DNA of 5,258 nucleotides from Ruminococcus flavefaciens. Lineage in GTDB: Bacteria > Bacillota > Clostridia > Oscillospirales > Ruminococcaceae. Of this stretch, positions 1 to 5,125 are shown piece after piece. Below the pieces are notes generated by a model that worked only from the letters and a program-made list of their open reading frames with translations, had not been told where the DNA came from and made no database searches. The stretch lies in the NCBI GenBank assembly GCA_002348905.1, contig DEBW01000134.1:1-5258 (forward strand), in the 5' to 3' direction. The first letter of the stretch is position 1; every line of letters starts with the position of its first letter. Position numbers and translations under genes: made by a program.

Positions 1-710
1 ATTACCTCTTTTTCGGTAAAACCTGTAAATTCTTGTATCGGAGCAGCATTTGTCATTGCAATCTCGGTAAACATATTGAGTGCTGAGTGCTTGCCATACT
101 TTTTTATAGGCAGTATTCCTGTCATATATGCAAGGGCTACATAGCTCTGATCTTTCAATATATCCCTTAAAAAATTGAGGTACTGTTCTTGGGATTTTTT
201 ATCATTTTTCATTTCACGGAATATACAGTCCCATTCATCAATGATAAATATAAAAGGAATTTTGTATTGAGCAAATGCTTTGTTCAATACATTAAGCAAA
301 GTCTTTCTTCTTGGCATATTCAAATCGGGAAACTGTTCGGTGACTTCGTCAATAATATCCTCGCATATGAATTGTATCATTTCATCAATATTCTTTGATT
401 CTCCCAAAAAACTTACCATATTGATGTGTATTACATTGTATTTGTTAAGATGCTTTTCAAAGGAAGAATCAGCTGATATCTTATACTTACTGAACATATC
501 CTTTGAATCACAGCCTCTGCTGTAATATGCTGAAAGCATATCACCTGCCATGGATTTTCCGAATCTTCTTGGACGACTGACACATATATATTTATTAGTA
601 GTTCGGATTTTACTATTTGTATGCCTGATCAGTTCTGTCTTGTCAACATATATCTCGGAATTCAAAGCTTCCTGAAAATCAGTATTATCAGGGTTAAGAT
701 ATATTCCCAT
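1..710 (-). CDS. AAA-ATPase_like family protein, N-terminal part (runs off the left edge)
   Basis: The frame starts at the ATG at 708-710 and stays open for 236 codons to the left edge, so the C-terminus is missing. The start is supported by a strong AAGGAGG-type ribosome binding site at 718-724. Visible motifs are typical of the AAA-ATPase_like (PF09820) family: YVDKT at residues 21-25, a Walker A variant VSRPRRFGKSM at about 44-54, YYSRGCDS near 62-69, a Walker B strand IPFIFIIDEWD at 151-161 with Asp158/Glu159, and TGILPIKKYG at about 197-206. Full-length members usually exceed 500 residues and end in a PD-(D/E)XK-like nuclease domain, which would lie outside this window. The family is present in many copies in gut Clostridia and Bacteroides. 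Its biological role is not settled, and mobile or defence-related roles have been suspected. It has its own promoter and does not appear to belong to the sigma operon upstream. Confidence 0.93.
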   Translation of the reverse strand, partial: MGIYLNPDNTDFQEALNSEIYVDKTELIRHTNSKIRTTNKYICVSRPRRFGKSMAGDMLSAYYSRGCDSKDMFSKYKISADSSFEKHLNKYNVIHINMVSFLGESKNIDEMIQFICEDIIDEVTEQFPDLNMPRRKTLLNVLNKAFAQYKIPFIFIIDEWDCIFREMKNDKKSQEQYLNFLRDILKDQSYVALAYMTGILPIKKYGKHSALNMFTEIAMTNAAPIQEFTGFTEKEV

Positions 711-936
711 TGCCGTTCCTCCTTTGCGCTTATATTACCTCTATTATACTCTATATCGCTTTAAAAATCAACTGTTTTGAGAAAAATAGGATTTCATACT
801 GCTTTGTAGTTTGCTACAACTCATACAGCCGCACAAACCGGTTTTATCGGCTTCTGGTCTTGTCGGTGTCATATCCACATTCTTGCGGCTTTTTCCTAAA
901 ATCAGCCATTCTCACTGTGATTTTGGTTCCGATTTT
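711..936 (-). other. Intergenic region with AAA-ATPase promoter and possible tiny ORF or repeat remnant
   Basis: These 226 bases separate the sigma-operon end from the AAA-ATPase gene. The part next to 710 carries the ribosome binding site and promoter. The rest has several short inverted repeats: AAAATCA/TGATTTT at 898-904 and 918-924, AGCCG/CGGCT flanking an ACCGGT palindrome around 828-853, and TTGTAG/CTACAA around 804-819. None is followed by a convincing T-run on the minus strand, so I do not call a terminator for the operon. A 21-codon minus-strand frame (844-909) starts at ATG and reads MADFRKKPQE and onward. It has only a weak GTGAG ribosome binding site. The open-looking stretch could equally be part of an interspersed non-coding repeat. 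Confidence 0.4.
743..771 (-). promoter_or_regulatory. Sigma-A type promoter of the AAA-ATPase gene
   Basis: On the minus strand a TTGATT -35 box (766-771) is separated by exactly 17 bases from a perfect TATAAT -10 box (743-748). Transcription would start near 736, giving a leader of about 25 nt that contains the AAGGAGG ribosome binding site and little else. The position and orientation fit only the AAA-ATPase gene. Confidence 0.8.
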
Positions 937-1674
937 TCAAAGTTCAACTGCAATTATCATGTCCATTATCTCAAAAACATCGACAGAACGATCAAATTCA
1001 GCACGATAAGCCAATCCACCCATATCTGTTGGATAGTAACCAATAATGGTGTGTTCATTATCATAGCTTTCCTCAGTAACGAATACTCTGCCCTTATACT
1101 CATATTGCTCTATACCTTGATTTGCAAGTTTTCCGGCTGATCTTTCCTGATCTTGAATATATATTTGTCCGTTAGTAAATTCGTATGTTATATTCCAGCA
1201 AAAAGCCTCTTTAGAATCAATTTTTCCGTATTGACTTACAATTCCAACCTTGTAACCGCAGAAATCGTTATGTATGCATTTTACGATATCATAGCCGAAT
1301 CTTTCCTTAGCTTCTTCATAGCTAACATTTAAGGATGTGTATACTGCTCCGGGCTTTATTATATTTGTATTATCTGCTTCTTTCTCGTCAGTGTTCAGTT
1401 CGTATTTTTCTATAAGTTCTTGTCTCAATATACAGAAATCAAATATATCGACTGTTCCGTCATCATTAAAGTCAGCAGCTTTCCAGTTAGCAAGTTCTGC
1501 ATTTGGAACGGCTAATAACCATTTATGGAATGTTACAGCGTCAGCAATTGTAAATCTTCCATCAGCATTTACATCTCCCTTAACCGTCATATCATCAGCT
1601 GAAGCCATAAATGTATTTGATAATGCAAGGGAAAGACTTATGGCTGATATAAAAGATATAATTCTTTTTTTCAT
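937..1674 (-). CDS. Secreted dockerin protein with the same C-terminal domain as the neighbouring membrane protein
   Basis: The product is 245 residues from the ATG at 1672-1674. An in-frame GTG at 1681-1683 lies inside the ribosome binding site GAGGTG and is not the likely start. Residues 1-26 form a signal peptide: Lys-Lys-Arg, a hydrophobic core, then an Ala-Ser-Ala cleavage motif before Asp27. Residues 33-90 are a type I dockerin with two calcium-binding loops, GDVNADGRFTIAD (33-45) and ADFNDDGTVDIFD (67-79). It has the KWLLAVP...LANWKAAD character seen in Ruminococcus dockerins. An acidic linker follows. Residues about 113-245 are a domain that aligns without gaps to the C-terminus of the upstream membrane protein, with roughly 70 of 133 positions identical by hand count. 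No catalytic motif is recognised, so the domain is of unknown function. The dockerin implies attachment to a cohesin-bearing surface or scaffold protein. The gene is last in the sigma operon and begins 10 bases after the stop of the membrane protein gene. Confidence 0.9.
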   Translation of the reverse strand: MKKRIISFISAISLSLALSNTFMASADDMTVKGDVNADGRFTIADAVTFHKWLLAVPNAELANWKAADFNDDGTVDIFDFCILRQELIEKYELNTDEKEADNTNIIKPGAVYTSLNVSYEEAKERFGYDIVKCIHNDFCGYKVGIVSQYGKIDSKEAFCWNITYEFTNGQIYIQDQERSAGKLANQGIEQYEYKGRVFVTEESYDNEHTIIGYYPTDMGGLAYRAEFDRSVDVFEIMDMIIAVEL

Positions 1675-1680
1675 ATTATT

Positions 1681-1686
1681 CACCTC
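1681..1686 (-). promoter_or_regulatory. Ribosome binding site GAGGTG that fixes the ATG start at 1674
   Basis: The minus strand reads ACTGAGGTGAATAATATG. GAGGTG lies six bases before the ATG at 1672-1674, which is good spacing. The GTG that would give a start three codons earlier is part of this site. The site also overlaps the TGA stop (1685-1687) of the upstream gene, so translation of the two genes is probably coupled. Confidence 0.75.
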
Positions 1687-2647
1687 AGTTCCTTATCTCA
1701 ATGGATATTATCATATCCATAATTTCGTAAACATCTGCGGATCTGTCAAAAACAGCAACATATGCTAATCCATAATCGCCATCAGGATAGTATCCTATTG
1801 TTATCTGCTCATCATTAAGAAATGTTTCGTCATTAAATGTTCTATCAAGATAATCGTATTGTTTCGGTCCGTAAGTCGCTCTTGAACCAATCATTTTATC
1901 CTGATCAATAATGCCTACAATACCGTTTGTAAATTCATAAGTGATCTGTACGCATAATGCATCTTTTGAATTGATATCGCCATTACGGCTTACTATTCCT
2001 GCTTTATATCCAATAAAGCTGCTGGCTGTACATTCAGCTAAATCCTGTGAAAATCGTTCTTTTGCTTCATCGTAGCTAACGCTGATATTTGTCAAAACTC
2101 CCATCGGATTTTTCGGTACATCGGATGTTGCAGGTGATTCTGTTTCTGTGTGAAACGATGGAGAAGACTCGATCGCAGTTTGCTGCGACGTTGAAATTGT
2201 TTCGTTATTATCAGATGCAGTTTGCTGAGTTGACGGAGTTGTTTCACTATTTTGCTGATTATTATCATAGATTGTATGCTGTTCCACAGGAACCGTACTA
2301 TTAGTTTCTGTGGTAACTGTACGTTCTGATTCTGAACTTTGAACAGGAACAGTTACTGTTGTAGGCTTGGTGCGTTTATCTGACTGAATCGAAGTGCTGT
2401 TGGTTATTGCTGTAGTAGAAATATTGGGTATTTCTATTGTTTGTTCTTCAAGTATATCAGGCTGCACAAAATCATGTGGAATATTTTGGATATGACTCCA
2501 ATATCCAACACCTAACACCACAGTAAGGAATAAACAAGCTAATACCGGCACTGTCCGTTTGATCGTGCGGATACGTTTTTTCTTCTTTTCCTGATGTTCA
2601 TTATATCTGGAAAGTAAGCTTTGGTACATTTCATTATGATTCTTCAT
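1685..2647 (-). CDS. Single-pass membrane protein with extracellular sensor-like domain; putative anti-sigma factor
   Basis: The product is 320 residues from the ATG at 2645-2647. Residues 1-31 are short, strongly basic (EKKKKRIRTIKR) and presumably cytoplasmic. Residues about 33-50 are a transmembrane helix (VPVLACLFLTVVLGVGYW). Residues about 75-180 form a long Ser/Thr/Asn/Gln-rich stalk, like a cell-wall-spanning linker. Residues about 187-320 are a folded domain of unknown function shared with the downstream dockerin protein. The gene lies directly after an ECF sigma factor gene and overlaps it by 14 bases, which is the usual place for an anti-sigma factor. There is no HxxxCxxC zinc anti-sigma motif, and the cytoplasmic part is shorter than in most anti-sigma factors. 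Anti-sigma function is therefore an inference from position and topology. By analogy with RsgI proteins of cellulosome producers, the outer domain may sense a polysaccharide or a surface partner. It could instead be a surface protein simply regulated with the sigma factor. Confidence 0.85.
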   Translation of the reverse strand: MKNHNEMYQSLLSRYNEHQEKKKKRIRTIKRTVPVLACLFLTVVLGVGYWSHIQNIPHDFVQPDILEEQTIEIPNISTTAITNSTSIQSDKRTKPTTVTVPVQSSESERTVTTETNSTVPVEQHTIYDNNQQNSETTPSTQQTASDNNETISTSQQTAIESSPSFHTETESPATSDVPKNPMGVLTNISVSYDEAKERFSQDLAECTASSFIGYKAGIVSRNGDINSKDALCVQITYEFTNGIVGIIDQDKMIGSRATYGPKQYDYLDRTFNDETFLNDEQITIGYYPDGDYGLAYVAVFDRSADVYEIMDMIISIEIRN

Positions 2648-3188
2648 AATCAAATCCACTCCTTTCCAGTTCGGCTCTCAACGCTATTTTCGCCTTGTAA
2701 AGATAATTTTTGACCGATTTTTCAGATTTTTTCATGATCAAGGCTATTTCAGCAATACTGAATCCTTCAAAATAACTAAGGAACAGCACTTGTCTGTATT
2801 CAAGTTTTAATTGGTGTAATGCCTGATGAATCATTCTTTTCTGTTCTGTTTTTATGTAATTGTCTTCGATGTCATCCTCAACAGAGATATAATCCTGCGA
2901 TTCCAGCGGAACAACACTGAGTTTTGCGTGCTTTCGGAGGTGTTTTGCGGTTATATTACGCCCGATAGCAAAGAGCCATGTCTTGAAAGAGCTTTTTCCA
3001 GAGAATTTAGGATGTTTTATCATCAATTCCAGGAAAGTATCCTCTGCTAAATCCTCAGCTAAATGAATATCCTGAACATAGCTGTTCAAAAAAAGCATTA
3101 ATCCCGCTTGATACTCACAAACTATTTCAAGCATTCCCTCATTGTCGCCCGCAAGGAAACGGCGGTAGCTACTTTCACCGTTACCCAT
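2634..3188 (-). CDS. ECF-type RNA polymerase sigma factor
   Basis: The product is 184 residues, the usual size of an extracytoplasmic-function sigma factor. Region 2 spans about residues 25-87, including AEDLAEDTFLEL (core binding and -10 contact helices) and SFKTWLFAIGRNITAKHLRK. An acidic linker follows at about 93-114. Region 4 spans about 116-172, with LKLEYRQVLFLSYFEGFSIAEIA and the helix-turn-helix recognition part MKKSEKSVKNYLYKAKIALR. Regions 1 and 3 are absent, as expected for ECF factors. The ATG at 3186-3188 is preceded by a strong GAGGAGG ribosome binding site at 3197-3203. The stop lies 14 bases inside the next gene, which encodes the membrane protein presumed to control it. The operon promoter looks like a housekeeping sigma-A promoter, and I found no clear ECF-type promoter in front of this gene. 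Confidence 0.96.
   Translation of the reverse strand: MGNGESSYRRFLAGDNEGMLEIVCEYQAGLMLFLNSYVQDIHLAEDLAEDTFLELMIKHPKFSGKSSFKTWLFAIGRNITAKHLRKHAKLSVVPLESQDYISVEDDIEDNYIKTEQKRMIHQALHQLKLEYRQVLFLSYFEGFSIAEIALIMKKSEKSVKNYLYKAKIALRAELERSGFDYEES
2659..2665 (-). promoter_or_regulatory. Ribosome binding site AAAGGAG of the membrane protein gene, inside the sigma factor gene
   Basis: The minus strand reads AAAGGAGTGGATTTGATTATG. A GTG start (2657-2659) would overlap the site and can be excluded. The ATG at 2645-2647 is 11 bases away, slightly long. The in-frame TTG at 2651-2653 is 5 bases away and would add two residues. I chose ATG, but the TTG start cannot be ruled out. Confidence 0.6.
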
Positions 3189-3205
3189 AGGGGATCCCTC
3201 CTCTC

Positions 3206-3226
3206 AAGGGCGATTTTCCTACCCTT
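3206..3226 (-). promoter_or_regulatory. Small leader hairpin next to the sigma factor ribosome binding site
   Basis: AAGGG (3222-3226 on the minus strand) and CCCTT (3206-3210) can pair over an 11-base loop, two bases upstream of the GAGGAGG ribosome binding site. The stem is only five base pairs. It may be chance, or may slightly affect translation. Confidence 0.25.
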
Positions 3227-3263
3227 TACTTATTAGTACCATTTCTCTGAAAAATGACTTCGT

Positions 3264-3278
3264 ATTTTTTGAAAAAAT
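3264..3278. repeat. 15-base perfect palindrome in the sigma operon leader
   Basis: ATTTTTTGAAAAAAT is perfectly symmetric around the central G. It lies about 80 bases upstream of the sigma factor start, inside the predicted leader. Palindromes of this kind can be regulator binding sites, but AT-only arms also arise easily in AT-rich DNA. Confidence 0.4.
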
Positions 3279-3314
3279 CTGCTAATCTATGAAGTTTGTT
3301 AAATCTGAATAGAT

Positions 3315-3343
3315 ATTATATAGCAAAGTTGGTCAAATCGCAA
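3315..3343 (-). promoter_or_regulatory. Sigma-A type promoter of the sigma factor / membrane protein / dockerin operon
   Basis: On the minus strand a TTGCGA -35 box (3338-3343, four of six consensus bases) is followed after exactly 17 bases by a perfect TATAAT (3315-3320). Transcription would begin near 3308 and leave a leader of about 120 nt before the sigma factor ATG. The leader holds a 15-base palindrome and a small hairpin. Confidence 0.65.
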
Positions 3344-3403
3344 TAGGAAAAAGCGGAGCAGCTTTTGATTTAGATTGCATCGGGCTTCTGAGGCATAATG
3401 AGT

Positions 3404-3441
3404 ATTCTGTATGGATTCTGTATGAAATCAACAAAATCAAC
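3404..3441. repeat. Two adjacent short tandem duplications
   Basis: ATTCTGTATG occurs at 3404-3413 and again at 3415-3424, one base apart. AAATCAAC occurs at 3425-3432 and again at 3434-3441, also one base apart. The two pairs abut each other and lie between the terminator of the right unit and the promoter of the left unit. Confidence 0.7.
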
Positions 3442-3445
3442 TTTT

Positions 3446-3484
3446 AATAATAGAAACAGCGGCACCCGATAACAGGCGCCGCTG
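3446..3484 (-). terminator. Intrinsic terminator of the fic-remnant / dockerin unit
   Basis: CAGCGGCGCC and GGTGCCGCTG (minus strand, arms at 3475-3484 and 3457-3466) form a ten-base-pair stem with one G-U pair over an eight-base loop. The T-rich tail TTTCTATTATT follows on the minus strand. The plus strand has a weaker tail (ATTTTG), so it could act in both directions. It lies about 85 bases beyond the stop of the dockerin gene at 3568 and separates it from the sigma operon. Confidence 0.8.
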
Positions 3485-3567
3485 ATTTTGTAATTTAACA
3501 GGAGAATTATTTGGTAGCTCAATTTATTGTTCAACGATCGCAAATGATGGATCCGACAGACTTTCTT

Positions 3568-4605
3568 TTATATATCCTCGCTCAGGAATTCCTTAATATT
3601 CTTTGAGCCGCCTGTTGAAACATAAGAATAGTAGGATAACACCTGAGAAGCATCTGAAGCATCAATATTCCCGTCGAGGTTTACATCCATAGCCTTCTCT
3701 TCTTCGTCAGTGATCTTGTAATCGGATGTAGTCGATAAAGTGGAATACACCGATAGTATCTTACTGGCATCAGTTGCATCTATTCGGGCGTCTCCGTTTG
3801 CATCTCCGAGAAAGGATATATATGGCGTTACATCAAATCCAACTTCATCTGAATAAGCGGACGGACTCATCTTCAAAAAACCGGGCAGTGAATTATCGAC
3901 AAATATGGCGATTTTAATGCTATTTTTTGATAAGGTATTTTCAGATGTAAGATAGTATTCGCATCCATTGTAGTCTTCGATCGGGTTTTCCCAATGATAC
4001 TTTGTTTGCTTGTTCAGGCAGTCTATTACATTTTTTATCTCTTTAACGCTGTTTAATCCGTAGATAACAAGATAGTCGGTATGACGATAACCCTTGCTGC
4101 AATCAAGCACTGCATCAACTTTAATATCTGTCGGAAGAACACTGTTTCCGTTTTCATCCTTTGTAAGCAGATCTATGAATTCCTCTGAATTAGAGAAAGC
4201 CGGGGTTTCAGGAGTTAAGTCAGGCTGCGTATAAGTAGAAATGCTCGTTATCAAAGCCGATGTGCGTGCTTTGGAAAGCTGTTCATCATCTAATTCGCAC
4301 ACAATTGTGGCGGTATAGCTTGAACACCATGCCTTTGATGGGTCAGCACCAATATCTGTCAGAACTTGTTCCGCTGCTTCCTTATATGCTTCTTTTAGAT
4401 AATTCAATCGAAGTTCCCCAGCCGTTTCTTCTATCTTTGACGTATCCGGAGCTTTATAGAATATCCAGTAAACATTTGCAGTTTCAAATTCAGATAAAGC
4501 AGGCGGGGGCTCTTGAATCTCAGCACTCTCAGCTGAACACGTAAAAGAAGTAAAACCTGATGCAAGTAAAAAAGCTAATACTACTGACGTTACCTTTTCT
4601 TTCAT
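3568..4605 (-). CDS. Secreted protein of unknown function with C-terminal type I dockerin
   Basis: The product is 345 residues. The ATG at 4603-4605 has an ideal AAGGAGG ribosome binding site (4613-4619) seven bases upstream. Residues 1-25 are a signal peptide ending Cys-Ser-Ala. Residues about 267-333 are a dockerin with two calcium loops, GDANGDARIDATD (267-279) and DVNLDGNIDASD (307-318), and the DASQVLSYYSYVSTGG ending typical of Ruminococcus. Between them lies an unrecognised region. Its first part (about 40-126) ends in TATIVCELDDEQLSKARTSA and ITSISTY. This resembles the strand-helix-strand pattern of inhibitor_I9 or subtilisin-propeptide folds, but only weakly. The middle (about 140-260) has no recognised motif. 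No glycosidase or esterase catalytic signature is visible. The protein is probably a cellulosome-type or cell-surface accessory component. It lies 34 bases after a truncated fic gene and seems to depend on that gene's promoter, since no promoter is visible in the short gap. Confidence 0.92.
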   Translation of the reverse strand: MKEKVTSVVLAFLLASGFTSFTCSAESAEIQEPPPALSEFETANVYWIFYKAPDTSKIEETAGELRLNYLKEAYKEAAEQVLTDIGADPSKAWCSSYTATIVCELDDEQLSKARTSALITSISTYTQPDLTPETPAFSNSEEFIDLLTKDENGNSVLPTDIKVDAVLDCSKGYRHTDYLVIYGLNSVKEIKNVIDCLNKQTKYHWENPIEDYNGCEYYLTSENTLSKNSIKIAIFVDNSLPGFLKMSPSAYSDEVGFDVTPYISFLGDANGDARIDATDASKILSVYSTLSTTSDYKITDEEEKAMDVNLDGNIDASDASQVLSYYSYVSTGGSKNIKEFLSEDI

Positions 4606-4639
4606 AATGATTCCTCCTTGTTTATTAGAATGAATTCTT

Positions 4640-4912
4640 TCAATTTATCTCTTCCTCGTCACGGTTGCGAGGAGTAGTCTTATCTTTTACAAGCTGTAAA
4701 AGGCGTGTATTGGTAGTCCGGATACCTTCAATCTCGTTAGATGCCTCGGTACTCTGTACCTTAGCAACCTCAATAAGACGGTCAAGTTCCGCAGGCTTCT
4801 GTTTCAGATAAAGCTCCTGCCTGCCTTTATATTCATGGATCTCGGCTACAAGACCGATGATCTCGCTGTCCCATGACATACTTGCAAGGATACTGTAATC
4901 AAAGTTTCTCAT
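4640..4912 (-). pseudogene. Truncated Fic-family gene: N-terminal module only
   Basis: Ninety codons are present, against roughly 300 or more in intact Fic proteins of this type. The sequence MRNFDYSIL through DEEEIN matches the N-terminal module of Fic/DOC proteins, with LYLKQKPAELDRLIEVAKVQ and the Fic inhibitory helix motif (S/T)xxxE(G/N) as S58-N-E-I-E62-G63. The frame ends shortly after PRNRDEEEI, where family members continue into the FIC core. The catalytic HPFxxGNGR loop, and therefore AMP-transferase activity, is absent, and a dockerin gene follows immediately. I chose the ATG at 4910-4912 because the predicted transcript starts near 4928, which excludes upstream TTG and ATG codons. 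Its ribosome binding site is weak (GAGTG). Most likely it is a decayed remnant whose promoter still works. It is also conceivable that the short product is made as a free inhibitory module. Confidence 0.85.
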
Positions 4913-4934
4913 AGTTTCGCACTCATTTTTCATA

Positions 4935-4963
4935 ATTATAAACAATTTTAGGAGATAAGTCAA
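4935..4963 (-). promoter_or_regulatory. Strong sigma-A type promoter of the fic remnant and downstream dockerin gene
   Basis: On the minus strand TTGACT (-35, 4958-4963; five of six consensus bases) is separated by exactly 17 bases from TATAAT (-10, 4935-4940; perfect). The start of transcription would be near 4928, giving a leader of about 16 nt before the fic ATG. This is the best promoter in the window and the only visible one for the 345-residue dockerin gene. Confidence 0.85.
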
Positions 4964-5012
4964 GCCTTTAGGCGAAATTCCTCTAAATAATATTATGTGT
5001 TAGGAGATATGT
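4948..5012. repeat. Direct repeat pair overlapping and upstream of the fic promoter
   Basis: TTAGGAGATAAGT (4948-4960) and TTAGGAGATATGT (5000-5012) match at 12 of 13 positions and are offset by 52 bases, close to five helical turns. The first copy covers most of the promoter spacer and part of the -35 box. The second lies upstream. The layout would suit a repressor bound at two sites on the same face of the helix. Confidence 0.5.
4964..4973. promoter_or_regulatory. Inverted repeat abutting the -35 box, possible operator
   Basis: GCCTTTAGGC is symmetric (GCCT/AGGC around TT) and begins at the base next to the -35 box of the fic promoter. It is too short to be certain and could be chance. Confidence 0.3.
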
Positions 5013-5034
5013 TTAATTCAAATCATATACTATA

Positions 5035-5073
5035 AATGATAGAAGCATCCCGAGACTCAATTATCATTCTATC
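5035..5073. repeat. Overlapping alternative inverted repeats
   Basis: AATGATA (5035-5041) can pair with TATCATT (5062-5068), and GATAGAA (5039-5045) can pair with TTCTATC (5067-5073). The arms overlap, so the two pairings exclude one another. The region is non-coding and lies between the terminator at 5088-5125 and the fic promoter. Confidence 0.35.
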
Positions 5074-5087
5074 GGTAAATCAATATA

Positions 5088-5125
5088 TGTAAATAAAATG
5101 CCAGCCCTTGATTAAGAGCTGGCAT
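5088..5125 (-). terminator. Intrinsic terminator for an upstream minus-strand gene
   Basis: ATGCCAGC and GCTGGCAT (arms at 5118-5125 and 5098-5105) form an eight-base-pair stem, with a further CTT/AAG pairing inside the loop. The tail TTTTATTTAC follows on the minus strand, while the plus-strand side lacks a T-run. It should end a transcript arriving from beyond the right edge and insulate the fic/dockerin unit. Confidence 0.78.

Larger units (their letters stand above)
3189..3567. other. 379-base intergenic region between the two dockerin transcription units
   Basis: No gene is supported here. From right to left it contains the 3' flank of the upstream dockerin gene, a hairpin terminator, two short tandem repeats, the sigma-operon promoter and its leader. 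A plus-strand frame without a start codon stays open for 44 codons (3313-3444). It reads, for example, AIGKSGAAFDLDCIGLLRHN. It has no ATG and no ribosome binding site. It may be chance or the remnant of a gene or repeat. Confidence 0.6.

Noticed and set aside
189..525. Plus-strand open frames of 69 and 81 codons
   Set aside because: They are antisense to the AAA-ATPase gene, whose motifs are unmistakable.
710..1140. Overlapping plus-strand open frames of 99 and 109 codons
   Set aside because: They run antisense to the C-terminus of the dockerin gene and the AAA-ATPase promoter, have no ribosome binding site and encode low-complexity hydrophobic sequence.
1337..1768. 143-codon plus-strand open frame
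   Set aside because: It is antisense to the dockerin and signal peptide codons of the gene at 937-1674 and to the end of the membrane protein gene. The minus-strand frame has clear domains and a ribosome binding site.
1685..2647. Zinc-binding anti-sigma (ZAS) domain in the membrane protein
   Set aside because: The presumed cytoplasmic residues 1-31 contain no cysteine and no HxxxCxxC motif. Anti-sigma function rests only on position and topology.
3189..3300. Autoregulatory ECF promoter in front of the sigma factor gene
   Set aside because: No convincing AAC-type -35 box with a CGT-type -10 box was found at suitable spacing. The upstream TTGCGA/TATAAT pair fits the housekeeping sigma better.
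4260..4544. 94-codon plus-strand open frame
   Set aside because: It is antisense to the 345-residue dockerin protein and lacks a ribosome binding site or recognisable motif.
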